The notes: generated by a model from the sequence alone, not told the origin. DNA of 18,270 nt from Limosilactobacillus antri DSM 16041 (GCF_000160835.1 NZ_GG700736.1:21486-39755); one strand, 5' to 3'. Shown: positions 1 to 6,496, numbered from the stretch's first letter. Translations and numbers: made by a program.

Positions 1-1
1 T

Positions 2-219
2 TCCCGTCATGGGGGGGTCGTGATCGGTCTGACCATCATCGCCGGGATCGTCGCCGCCATCTTCGGCATCAAATCCTGGCCAACACCCTCCAGGGAATGG
101 TGGGCCTGCGAAGCCTGTACACCGATGAAGTCGTGGACTCCCACCAGATCATGATGATGAACGACTACATGCCCACGAAGGTCAACGACCTTTACAAGGC
201 CTTGCTTTCCCTGGGATAG
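2..219 (+). pseudogene. 3' end of an unidentified membrane protein, frameshifted
   Basis: The left edge is GC-rich with strong coding character but in two frames. Bases 2-80 read in frame 2 as a hydrophobic segment (IGLTIIAGIVAAIFGIK), a clear membrane helix. From about base 80 the sense continues in frame 1 (LANTLQGMVGLRSLYTDEVV...) to a TAG at 217-219. Restoring one base near 80 (AAA TCC TGG to AAA nnC CTG) joins the halves, so I read this as a one-base deletion or a sequencing error in the 3' end of a larger gene whose start lies outside the window. The codons favour G/C in third position, unlike the AT-rich DNA from 300 to 880. A terminator follows at 241. I do not recognise the family and assign no function. 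Confidence 0.4.
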
Positions 220-240
220 GCCCAATCCGGCCTTCCCCTT

Positions 241-280
241 CCACCCGCCGTCTTCGTCGCGCCGGGTGGATTTTTGTTTT
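241..280 (+). terminator. Rho-independent terminator
   Basis: CCACCCG (241-247) pairs with CGGGTGG (263-269), followed directly by ATTTTTGTTTT. It sits 21 bases after the stop of the membrane-protein remnant and would end its transcript. Confidence 0.7.
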
Positions 281-319
281 CATTTCTAATCTCCGCTAGA
301 AGGAGACGTAGTAAAAAGC

Positions 320-361
320 GAGAGCGTGTATCGAAATCCTTGGATTTAAATACACGCTCTC
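320..361. repeat. Long two-part hairpin
   Basis: GAGAGCGTGTAT (320-331) is perfectly complementary to ATACACGCTCTC (350-361), and AAATCC (334-339) pairs with GGATTT (342-347) inside it, giving a 42-base hairpin with a two-base loop. It is followed by CTTTAGATTT, which is only weakly T-rich. It may be a second terminator, an end of a lost mobile element, or a processed structure. It lies in the 296-base gene-free stretch from 220 to 515; apart from this hairpin and the terminator at 241 I see nothing there. Confidence 0.6.
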
Positions 362-515
362 TTTAGATTTAGGGGCCAAGAAAGCTCGTTGCAGTAGACC
401 AGACATATAATTTATAATTGACGTATAGGTTATATTCGAGAGAAAGAAATTAACACCAAATGAAATAGTAGGATGTTGATTTATCGGCAGGTCCTTACTT
501 CGGGAGGGGTAAAGG

Positions 516-812
516 GTGAAGAATATAGTTTATGTGGAGAATGAATGTTTTGTTGGTGTCACTAAAGAAGGACTAAAATTTTCAAATATCAAGATAAAGG
601 AAAAGAAATGTCTGGCCTTTGATGATATTGGTACATTGGTGTTTGATAATAGAAAGTGTTATCTATCGGAGCGAGTGATTGAATATTGCATTCTCAATCA
701 CATTGGGATTTTATTCTGTGACCGAAGCCACTCTCCTTTAGAAATGATCGAGACCACCTACAATTAGGAACACCGCTATGAACGCTTGAAAAAGCAACTA
801 ACCTTAACGTGA
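516..812 (+). pseudogene. cas1: Probable cas1 remnant (type II-like), N-terminal part with premature stop
   Basis: A GTG at 516 follows a strong ribosome site (GGGAGGGG, 502-509). The 83-residue product has the layout of the N-terminal beta-sandwich of type II Cas1: a short strand start (KNIVYVENE), then FDDIGTLVFDNRKCYLS, then NHIGILFCDRSHSPLEMIE. This matches the family pattern 'hLseIgtLhhen...hLhxxLh...hxhhFCDxxHxP'. The frame meets TAG at 765-767 and continues with EHRYERLKKQL before TGA at 810-812; a CAG-to-TAG change would restore the reading. The alpha-helical catalytic domain of Cas1 (the integrase active site) is missing, and no cas9, cas2, csn2 or repeat array is visible. Base composition is much more AT-rich than the neighbours, which suggests transfer. 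The family call is by eye from motifs; another short unknown protein is possible. Confidence 0.55.
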
Positions 813-894
813 TTTAAAGCAACTGGGCAATTAATAGTGGCCGAGAAATGCTAAAATAGAGTTGGGTTAACAATTATGAAGGGAGGAGCGTCAA

Positions 895-1599
895 TTGGAT
901 ATTGAAATTATTGCCCGGCCATTGGTGACCATCACCAACGTCATTTGGAGTTTTAATACTGAATTACACCGACCACAATTACTATTGATTAAGCGGGCAG
1001 ATGAACCTCTAAAGGGACATTGGGCCCTCCCCGAAACCCTCTTGCGGAGTAAAGAGAGTGCCGACGCGGCCTGCATTCGTCTAATTGACGATAAAATTGG
1101 CCTGCAAGTTCCGATGAATTCAACCGAACAACTGGCCACCTTTACAGATCCCAAGCGGGTTACGGGAACTCGGGCACTGGCACTCGCCTATATGACCTAT
1201 TTACCATCAACCCCAAAATTGCATCCAGGGTATGGGGCCACAGATGCCCAATGGTTCGTGCTTGATAAAGATCAGGGCAACTATGTGATCACCCATGACC
1301 AACAGGAGATTATCCTAAGTCCCGCCGGTCACCTGGCTTTCGATCATATTCAAATCATTACCACCGCCATTAATCGGATTAAAAACAAGCTGGACTATCA
1401 ACCCCAAATTCTTCGGATCTTAGGTAATACCTTTACCCTGCGCCAAGCGCGCGAAGTCTTTGCGGCTTTCTTAGGTACGACAATTGACAAGATTGATAAT
1501 TCCAACTTTAAGAAAACTCACAACCACCTCTTCAAAGAAGTCGGGGCCGCCACTTTGAACCATTCTGGGCGGCCACCAAAGCTCTACCAACTTAACTAA
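895..1599 (+). CDS. nrtR: NrtR-type transcriptional repressor of NAD metabolism (degenerate Nudix domain plus winged helix)
   Basis: The 234-residue protein has an N-terminal Nudix fold (about residues 8-140) and a C-terminal winged-helix domain (about 155-230, ending in GRPPKLYQL), the NrtR architecture. The Nudix box is degraded: aligned to Gx5Ex7REUxEExGU, E54, R62 and G69-L70 remain, but the leading G is T48, the RE glutamate is L63, and the catalytic EE pair is D66-K67. That fits a domain that senses a ligand (ADP-ribose in characterised NrtR proteins) without hydrolysing it. The start is TTG at 895 with GGGAGGAG at 881-888, six bases upstream; no better start is near. It lies 115 bases before pncB and pncA on the same strand, the expected target genes. 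A non-regulatory ADP-ribose pyrophosphatase is unlikely given the lost glutamates and the HTH domain. Confidence 0.85.
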   Translation: MDIEIIARPLVTITNVIWSFNTELHRPQLLLIKRADEPLKGHWALPETLLRSKESADAACIRLIDDKIGLQVPMNSTEQLATFTDPKRVTGTRALALAYMTYLPSTPKLHPGYGATDAQWFVLDKDQGNYVITHDQQEIILSPAGHLAFDHIQIITTAINRIKNKLDYQPQILRILGNTFTLRQAREVFAAFLGTTIDKIDNSNFKKTHNHLFKEVGAATLNHSGRPPKLYQLN

Positions 1600-1608
1600 A
1601 GGGCATCA

Positions 1609-1637
1609 TTTGCATTTTGCTGCAAAGTATTTATACT
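1609..1637 (+). promoter_or_regulatory. pncBA promoter overlapped by an inverted repeat (candidate NrtR operator)
   Basis: A promoter with -35 TTGCAT (1610-1615), a 16-base spacer and -10 TATACT (1632-1637) lies 80 bases before the pncB start. A perfect inverted repeat TTTGCA-N6-TGCAAA (1609-1626) covers the -35, where a repressor would block polymerase. A second AT-rich imperfect repeat (TATTTA...TAAATA, about 1629-1647) surrounds the -10. Either could be the NrtR site; which one is inference. Confidence 0.55.
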
Positions 1638-1714
1638 AGACGTAAATAAAAGTCAACCATACCTTTATTTTTAGCTAAATTAAAGTAATTTTTACTTAAA
1701 AGGAAGCATTTAAG

Positions 1715-3154
1715 ATGAATCTACAACTATTAACCGACTTATATGAATTTTCCATGGCCAATGGGTACTACGCTACCCTACCCCATGATCGACAAGCTCG
1801 CTTCGACGTCTTTTACCGCCGGGTTCCCGACAACGGTAGTTTTGTCATTGTCGCTGGTCTCCAGCAAGTGGTAGAACAAGTTCAAAATTGGCATTTCACT
1901 AAGGAGAATATTGAATACCTGACCTCCCTGAATGAATTTACTCCCGAGTTTTTGGATTACCTGAGCAAGATTAAAAATCACTGCTCGATTAAGGCTTTAC
2001 CAGAAGGAACCCCTGTTTTCCCACGGGAACCAATTATTTCAATTAGTGGACCGTTGATTGAAGCCCAGCTGTTAGAAACCTTTATTCTAAACATCATTAA
2101 CCATCAATCATTAATTGCGACGAAGTCTTGGCAAATCAACCATGCCGCTCAAGGCCGACCAATTATGGAATTTGGCGCGCGGCGGGCGCAGGGCCCTGAT
2201 GCCGCCACGTATGGGGCGCGAGCCGCGGTGATCGGCGGTTGTACCAGCACGTCGAACTTACAAGCAGCCAGTCAATTTAATATTCCCGCGGCCGGCACAA
2301 TGGCACATGCCTGGGTCGAAAGCTTCTCTGATGAATTAAGTGCCTTTCAAGCTTGGGCCAAGGTTTATCCTGACAAAGTTTCCTTGCTCGTTGATACTTA
2401 TGATGTCTTGAAGTCAGGAGTGCCGAACGCGATTCGGGTCTTCAAGCAAGTTAGCGCTCAAGGGCACCAACCAGTCGGGATCAGGATCGATTCCGGTGAC
2501 ATTTCGCAATTAGCCATCAAAGCCCGGAAGATGCTCGATGATGCTGGCTTCCCCAAGGCAAAGATTACAGCTTCAAATGCCCTTGATGCGCATGTAGTTA
2601 AGTCGTTTTTGGATGAAGGAGCTCCAATTGATAACTTTGGGATTGGGGAACGTTTAATTACCAGTTCCTCCAGTCCGGTATTAAGTGGCGTTTATAAGCT
2701 CGCCGAAGAAAAGATTAATGATCAATGGATCCCAAAAATTAAGGTTAGTGATAGCAGAGAAAAGATCACCCTGCCTGGTAATAAGCAAGTTTACCGGATT
2801 TACCGGCAAGATAACCTTCATCAAGCGATCGCCGATGTGATTGCCCTGGCTGATGAGCACATCACGGCTCCATTGAAAGTGGTTAATGCTAATTCGGCAG
2901 CCACGCACGCCAGCCAAGTTCTGACTAACTTTAATGCTAAGCCATTGATGCAAGAATATCTGGGTTCCAATGCTTCCCCAATCGAAAATGATCTCTTTAA
3001 GATTCAGCAATTCTCAATGGATCAAGTGGCAGAATTACCAGAAGCCACAAAACGGTTAGTTAACCCCGATCGGTACCCAGTTTACTTAACAGCTACATTG
3101 GCTGAATTGCAAGAACAGTTAATTACTAAAGCTCAATTTACGGAGGAACATTAA
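1715..3154 (+). CDS. pncB: Nicotinate phosphoribosyltransferase
   Basis: This enzyme joins nicotinate to PRPP, with ATP, to give nicotinate mononucleotide, the entry step of the Preiss-Handler route to NAD in the cytoplasm. The 479-residue protein starts MNLQLLTDLYEFSMANGYY and carries the family's signature blocks: FYRRVPDNGSF near the N-terminus, EFGARRAQGPDAA with GGCTSTSN in the phosphoribosyl-binding region, GTMAHAWVESF, and the IRIDSGD and SNALD barrel-strand motifs. The length is normal for the bacterial PncB/NAPRTase family. The ATG at 1715 follows AAAAGGAAG. It ends one base before pncA, whose ribosome site (GGAGG, 3141-3145) lies inside the pncB 3' end, so the two are co-transcribed and probably translationally coupled. 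Confidence 0.93.
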   Translation: MNLQLLTDLYEFSMANGYYATLPHDRQARFDVFYRRVPDNGSFVIVAGLQQVVEQVQNWHFTKENIEYLTSLNEFTPEFLDYLSKIKNHCSIKALPEGTPVFPREPIISISGPLIEAQLLETFILNIINHQSLIATKSWQINHAAQGRPIMEFGARRAQGPDAATYGARAAVIGGCTSTSNLQAASQFNIPAAGTMAHAWVESFSDELSAFQAWAKVYPDKVSLLVDTYDVLKSGVPNAIRVFKQVSAQGHQPVGIRIDSGDISQLAIKARKMLDDAGFPKAKITASNALDAHVVKSFLDEGAPIDNFGIGERLITSSSSPVLSGVYKLAEEKINDQWIPKIKVSDSREKITLPGNKQVYRIYRQDNLHQAIADVIALADEHITAPLKVVNANSAATHASQVLTNFNAKPLMQEYLGSNASPIENDLFKIQQFSMDQVAELPEATKRLVNPDRYPVYLTATLAELQEQLITKAQFTEEH

Positions 3155-3155
3155 G

Positions 3156-3704
3156 ATGGCTAAAGCGCTCTTAATTATTGACTATACAAATGACTTTGTG
3201 GCTGATAAGGGATCACTAACGGTTGGCAAGCCAGCGCAGACGTTGGCTCCAGAAATTATGCGGTTAGCCGATCAATTCTTAAGCCAGCATGATTATGTGA
3301 TCTTTCCCACTGATGGTCACCGGCTTAATGACCCATTCAATCCAGAAACCAAACTATATCCAGCCCATAATATTATTGGGACGACCGGTCAGAAACTATA
3401 CGGCCAAGTCGGCAGCTGGTTTGATCAACATCATGACGATTCCCATGTCTACAAATTCAATAAGAACCGTTACTCCTCCTTCCAAAACACCAATTTGGAT
3501 AACTACCTGCGGGAACGGCGGATTGATGAAGTCTGGATTGCTGGTGTTTGCACTGATATTTGTGTCCTCCACACCGCAATCAGTGCCTACAACCTGGATT
3601 ACCACATTGTGATTCCACAAGCAGCCGTGGCTACGTTTTCACCAGCTGGTGCTGAATGGGCGATGAATCATTTTAAAAACGTATTAGGGGCCACAATTCG
3701 ATAA
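3156..3704 (+). CDS. pncA: Nicotinamidase (isochorismatase-family hydrolase)
   Basis: It deamidates nicotinamide to nicotinate, the substrate of PncB, so the two genes form a complete nicotinamide-to-nicotinate-mononucleotide salvage pair. The 182-residue protein has the cysteine-hydrolase triad D9 (LLIIDYTNDF), K103 (FNKNRYSSF) and C136 (GVCTDICVLHT), and metal ligands in PTDGH (D53, H55) and at H71. The cis-peptide segment before the nucleophile (IAGVCTDIC) is typical. The length is usual for PncA. The ATG at 3156 comes one base after the pncB stop with GGAGG ten bases upstream. A terminator follows at 3748. It is expected to share NrtR control with pncB. Confidence 0.93.
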   Translation: MAKALLIIDYTNDFVADKGSLTVGKPAQTLAPEIMRLADQFLSQHDYVIFPTDGHRLNDPFNPETKLYPAHNIIGTTGQKLYGQVGSWFDQHHDDSHVYKFNKNRYSSFQNTNLDNYLRERRIDEVWIAGVCTDICVLHTAISAYNLDYHIVIPQAAVATFSPAGAEWAMNHFKNVLGATIR

Positions 3705-3747
3705 TTCACTTTCAAATGATTATCAAAAAAACCACGAATTAATTACA

Positions 3748-3787
3748 AAAAATTCCCTTTGCTAAATGCATTGGGAATTTTTCTTTT
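3748..3787 (+). terminator. Rho-independent terminator of the NAD-salvage operon
   Basis: AAAAATTCCC (3748-3757) pairs with GGGAATTTTT (3773-3782), and the run continues TTCTTTT. It starts 44 bases after the pncA stop. Confidence 0.75.
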
Positions 3788-3862
3788 GGCGTTACCTTTC
3801 TAGGGTAAAAGGTAACATTTTATTTTCAAATACAATCTTGAAAATAAAATTTAATGGTTGGC

Positions 3863-3921
3863 TATAATCCCCCTTAGAATGACACTTTTATTATTTCAAG
3901 TGTCATTCTAAGGGGGTTTTT
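3863..3921 (+). promoter_or_regulatory. IS promoter followed at once by a 19-bp attenuator/terminator hairpin
   Basis: TATAAT at 3863-3868 (with TTGAAA 19 bases upstream) is followed directly by CCCCCTTAGAATGACACTT (3869-3887), a 10-base loop, the perfect complement (3898-3916) and TTTTT (3917-3921). This is a strong intrinsic terminator between the element's promoter and its first gene. IS elements commonly carry such structures to keep transposase low and to block read-through from outside; that role is inferred. Confidence 0.7.
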
Positions 3922-3941
3922 GTATCTCGAACTATTCAACA

Positions 3942-4595
3942 ATGGACAAATTGAAGCTCCTAGCTGGTTATCAGGAATCAGAAGCAGGACTTAAGGTCTA
4001 TGCCAATATAAATTCGGTGAATCAAGCAACAATAACGCGATGGATTAAACGATTCCTTCTTCATGGCTTAGCTGGGGTTCGCCACCGCACTTCTAATCAT
4101 CGTTACTCACTAGTCACTAAAGTGAATGCGGTTAAAGATTATCAAGCTGGCGTTACCGGTCAAGAAGTCCTTCAGAAATATGATATTCGGAGTATATCTC
4201 AACTAAAACAGTGGTCGATCCAGTACAATAATGCTGAACTACAGACAACGTCTAGAAAGCGAGTCAGAAAAATGGGTCGAAAAGTTAGTTTTGAAGAGAA
4301 GAAGCAGATCGTCCAGTGGATCATTGATCATGATAATGATTATCAGGCAGCAAAGATTCAATTTGACGTTTCCTATCAACGGGTCTATTCATGGGTCCGC
4401 AAATAACGGGAAGTAGGTGATTGGGAGGTACTACGGGATAACCGGGGTCATCGTAAACCGTCAAAAGCGCCTGAAGAAATGGATCAAATTGAGCGTCTAG
4501 AGGCGGAGAACAAAGAACTAAAGCAGAAAAATTATGAAATGAGGTTACAGATTGAATTCGCAAAAAAATTAGTCGAAATACGCAATCGGGGGTGA
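3942..4595 (+). pseudogene. IS3-family transposase OrfA, interrupted by a stop codon
   Basis: OrfA is the DNA-binding half of the IS3 transposase. The frame from ATG 3942 reads through three helix-turn-helix-like repeats (for example NQATITRWIKRFLLHGLAG, SISQLKQWSIQYN and DVSYQRVYSWVRK) and hits TAA at 4404-4406. The same frame then continues as normal family sequence (REVGDWEVLRDNRGHRKP, then the leucine-zipper-like ERLEAENKELKQKNYEMRLQIEFAKK) to TGA at 4593-4595. A single TAT/TAC-to-TAA change therefore splits a 217-codon gene. A run of seven A (4562-4568) near its end is the usual type of slippage site. The start has no evident ribosome site. Confidence 0.8.
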
Positions 4596-5508
4596 ACAAG
4601 CCGGACGATATCAAGCGATTCAAGAATTAGTTGCGGAAGGATCAAATTCAGTTACTGAGCTAACTAAGATTGCCAATGTCTCACGAAAGTCATACTATCA
4701 GTGGCTTAAGAGGCCTCTAAGTCAGCGAGAGATCGATGATCAAGCTATTTTAGAGGCTATCTATCAGATTGAAGAACGTCATCAACACTGTGCCGGCTAC
4801 CGGAAGGTAACGGTAATTTTGAATAATGAGAACCAAAAAAACCAGGAGGTCAAGGAATACACCTTTGATTTCTCCTTCCGGATAAACATTAAACGTGTCC
4901 GTCGGATTATGCGCGAACACGGAATTCGAGCAGATATTCGACAGAAGAATCATAATCGGAAACAAGAGCAGGAGCAGATTAAGGCAGAAAACCTTTTGAA
5001 TTGCCAATTCAAGCAGACTGAACCGAACAAGGTTTGGGTAACCGATACTTCAGAGTTCACATACGGTAAGAATAATAAGGTTCGACTGCATGCAGTGTTA
5101 GATCTGTACGGATCTTATCCGCTTAGTCACCTAGTATCGCCAACGGAAACAGCAGAAGCAGCAGTTACTGTCTTTAAACAGGCCGAAGAGAAAGCAGGAG
5201 CGTTCGCGCCAATGGTTCACACTGATCGTGGAGCGGCCTATACATCACAACAATTCAATAATTATCTAAGCAGTCGAAATAGCGTTCATAGCTTATCTGC
5301 ACCGGGAACACCCAGGGATAACGCTGTAATCGAGCATTTTTGGAGTGACTTCAAGTATGTATGGCTAGCCCATCAACCACACGCGGAACCCTTAGCTGAA
5401 TTAGTGGATCAAATTGATCGAGGCTTTGAATACTTTACTAAAATCGAAATTTCAAGCAAACGAAATAACCTCACTGCAGAAGATTTCCGCAATGAGGCTA
5501 TAGCATAA
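4573..5508 (+). CDS. IS3-family transposase OrfB (DDE integrase domain)
   Basis: The frame is open from the TAG at 4570-4572 to TAA at 5506-5508 and has no ATG or GTG start near its beginning; the first candidate start, TTG 4819, lies well inside the protein. This is as expected for an OrfB made only as an OrfAB fusion. It contains the IS3 N-terminal helical region (VSRKSYYQWLKR; GYRKVTVIL; IKRVRRIMREHGI) and then the rve integrase core with all three acidic residues: D at 5044 (VWVTDTSE), D at 5224 (HTDRG) and E at 5332 (NAVIEHFW). The last two are separated by 35 residues, the DD(35)E spacing. The C-terminus (ISSKRNNLTAEDFRNEA) is typical. OrfB sits in the +1 frame relative to orfA rather than the usual -1, so an indel may also separate them. 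With orfA interrupted, it is probably not expressed as a working enzyme. Confidence 0.85.
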   Translation, partial: SKYAIGGEQAGRYQAIQELVAEGSNSVTELTKIANVSRKSYYQWLKRPLSQREIDDQAILEAIYQIEERHQHCAGYRKVTVILNNENQKNQEVKEYTFDFSFRINIKRVRRIMREHGIRADIRQKNHNRKQEQEQIKAENLLNCQFKQTEPNKVWVTDTSEFTYGKNNKVRLHAVLDLYGSYPLSHLVSPTETAEAAVTVFKQAEEKAGAFAPMVHTDRGAAYTSQQFNNYLSSRNSVHSLSAPGTPRDNAVIEHFWSDFKYVWLAHQPHAEPLAELVDQIDRGFEYFTKIEISSKRNNLTAEDFRNEAIA

Positions 5509-5593
5509 TTTTTTATTTTTTCAGGTGTTACCTTGACAGGACCCAGTGCCGAATATGTTTAACGACCAAATCAAACAATTCGAGGTATCCGGT

Positions 5594-5805
5594 ATGAGCT
5601 ATAAACATCTTACTATAAAAGAACGTGAAATGCTTATGTTTTTACGAGCTAAGGGGTTATCTATCCGGGCTGTTGCGTTACGGCTGGGGCGAAATCCAAG
5701 CACTATTTCACGAGAATTAAAACGTTGTGTAGGTAATTATTCCCCAAGCAAAGCAGAAAATGACTATCATCAAAAGCGGCAGAATTGTCATAAGAGGCAG
5801 CAGCC
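5594..5805 (+). pseudogene. N-terminal fragment of an IS30-family transposase
   Basis: From ATG 5594 the frame gives about 70 residues typical of the IS30 N-terminus: MSYKHLTIKERE, then a helix-turn-helix (KGLSIRAVALRLGRNPSTISREL) and NYSPSKAENDYHQKRQ. GAGG at 5583-5586 is a plausible ribosome site. Recognisable IS30 sequence stops near 5800, where it joins a ROK-kinase fragment in another frame. The catalytic DDE domain is absent. The fragment begins about 55 bases after the right end of the IS3 element, so two elements met here. Confidence 0.8.
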
Positions 5806-6038
5806 AGCAAGCGGCCCTTGATACCACCTTGATGTTCCGACCTGATCAGATCGTCTTTGGTGGTGGCGTCGTCAGTGAAGACTTTCTGAAGAAGGTTCGG
5901 CGCGAATTCAAAAAATTACTGAACAACTATGTCGATGTGGGCAACGTCGATGAATACATTACGATGCCACTGGCCCAGCACAATGGTTCTGCCACAATCG
6001 GGGACTTTGCATTGGCCTTGAAGGCTGCAACAAATTGA
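5806..6038 (+). pseudogene. C-terminal fragment of a ROK-family sugar kinase
   Basis: The last ~77 codons of a ROK (repressor, ORF, kinase) family protein survive: ALDTTLMFRPDQIVFGGGVV, then FLKKVRREFKKLLNNYV, then AQHNGSATIGDFALAL to TGA at 6036-6038. The phrase 'P..IVFGGGV' followed 40-50 residues later by 'NGS A.IGA' is the usual C-terminal signature of glucokinase/fructokinase-type ROK enzymes (whole length near 290). The ATP-binding N-terminus, the catalytic Asp and the Cys-rich zinc motif are missing, replaced by the IS30 fragment. It cannot be an active kinase. It lies 23 bases before the SemiSWEET gene and was probably its operon partner. Confidence 0.8.
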
Positions 6039-6061
6039 TTTAGAAAGAGAGGGAACAATTC

Positions 6062-6325
6062 ATGAAGGAAACTAAATTTATCCGGGTTTTGAGCGTAATT
6101 GCGAGTGTCATTGCTGTCTGCATGTATGTTTCGTATATTCCACAGATCATCAACAACCTTCATGGCGCCTATTGTGCACCACTACAACCGTTTGTTGCAG
6201 GCCTGAATTGTACCCTCTGGTCAATCTATGCCTGGTTTAAGAGCGAACGGGATTGGGCTGTATTTGTGGCTAATTTCCCTGGGATCTTTTTCGGGTTCAT
6301 CACGTTCTTTACCGCCTTACACTAA
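6062..6325 (+). CDS. SemiSWEET-type sugar transporter (PQ-loop/MtN3 family)
   Basis: The 87-residue protein has three hydrophobic segments (about residues 8-29, 42-60 and 66-85), the single triple-helix bundle of bacterial SemiSWEETs, which dimerise to form a sugar pore in the cytoplasmic membrane. The PQ motif is in helix 1 (YVSYIPQII, P27-Q28), and the conserved Asn-containing helix 2 is FVAGLNCTLWSIYAWFK. Length is normal. ATG 6062 follows GAGAGGGAA. The upstream ROK-kinase remnant suggests the original operon imported a sugar by facilitated diffusion and phosphorylated it; with the kinase broken, the present substrate and use are unclear. The native promoter was probably lost with the kinase 5' end, so any transcription now would come from IS sequences. 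Confidence 0.85.
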   Translation: MKETKFIRVLSVIASVIAVCMYVSYIPQIINNLHGAYCAPLQPFVAGLNCTLWSIYAWFKSERDWAVFVANFPGIFFGFITFFTALH

Positions 6326-6344
6326 AAAAGATATTTACTATAAA
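6317..6344 (+). promoter_or_regulatory. Candidate promoter at the SemiSWEET stop codon
   Basis: TTACAC (6317-6322) and TATAAA (6339-6344) are 16 bases apart, placing a start near 6351 in the gap before the convergent birA. The -35 match is moderate. Confidence 0.35.
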
Positions 6345-6350
6345 ACATCC

Positions 6351-6476
6351 ATACATAAGTGCTTGCTTTTTAAGCAACAGTAGGGAAGGCGAGACAGAAC
6401 TAGTTTACTAGTTCGTTTTCGAATCCCCGTAAGCATGAAGGGGCCTCCAGCGTTTGAACGCTGGAGGCCCTTTTGT
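6351..6476 (+). ncRNA. Candidate structured small RNA (or 3' UTR) between convergent genes
   Basis: This 125-base segment holds, in order, the hairpin TTGCTT-TTT-AAGCAA (6363-6377), the hairpin GAACTAG-TTTA-CTAGTTC (6397-6414), a CCCC (6425-6428) that could pair with GGGG (6440-6443), and a strong terminator (6441-6474). No reading frame is evident. It has the layout of an independent terminated small RNA, but it could equally be the structured 3' UTR of the SemiSWEET transcript or a relic. I do not recognise a known RNA family; outer bases and a T-arm-like TTCGAATCC look tRNA-like, but the arms do not fold. Confidence 0.3.
6441..6474 (+). terminator. Very strong intrinsic terminator between convergent genes
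   Basis: GGGCCTCCAGCGTT (6441-6454) is a perfect complement of AACGCTGGAGGCCC (6457-6470), followed by TTTT. The T-tract is only on the plus strand, but the stem lies 27 bases past the birA stop on the other strand and may also end the fatty-acid transcript. Confidence 0.85.
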
Positions 6477-6496
6477 GTGTTACTCCATGTTTCTGC

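Larger units (their letters stand above)
3805..5538 (+). mobile_element. IS3-family (IS150-like) insertion sequence, about 1.73 kb, probably inactive
   Basis: Two overlapping-type reading frames (orfA with helix-turn-helix domains, orfB with DDE catalytic residues) define an IS3-family element. The right end, read inwards from 5538, is TGTCAAGGTAACACCTGAA; the left end around 3805 reads GTAAAAGGTAACATTTT. They share AAGGTAACA, but the outer bases do not match well, so the left boundary is approximate and no clear target duplication is visible. The left end also has a small inverted copy (GTTACCTTT 3791-3799 / AAAGGTAAC 3808-3816). A premature stop in orfA suggests the copy cannot make normal transposase. 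Confidence 0.75.

Noticed and set aside
7..225. Minus-strand 72-residue frame at the left edge
   Set aside because: It is the antisense of the GC-rich plus-strand coding remnant; its product is low-complexity His/Val text with no family look.
280..515. Possible CRISPR repeats near the Cas1 relic
   Set aside because: No direct repeats with regular spacers are present; only one hairpin.
2681..3010. Minus-strand 109-residue frame inside pncB
   Set aside because: pncB is fully supported on the plus strand; the antisense frame has no ribosome site or recognisable motif.
4321..5007. Minus-strand frames within the IS3 element, one with hydrophobic stretches
   Set aside because: They are antisense to orfA/orfB, whose family motifs are clear.
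6355..6436. tRNA-like look: TGCTTGC/GTAAGCA outer pairing and a TTCGAATCC T-loop-like string
   Set aside because: D, anticodon and T arms do not form with correct lengths; the T-arm 5' strand (TTCGT) does not pair with TCCCC. Treated as part of the candidate small RNA.
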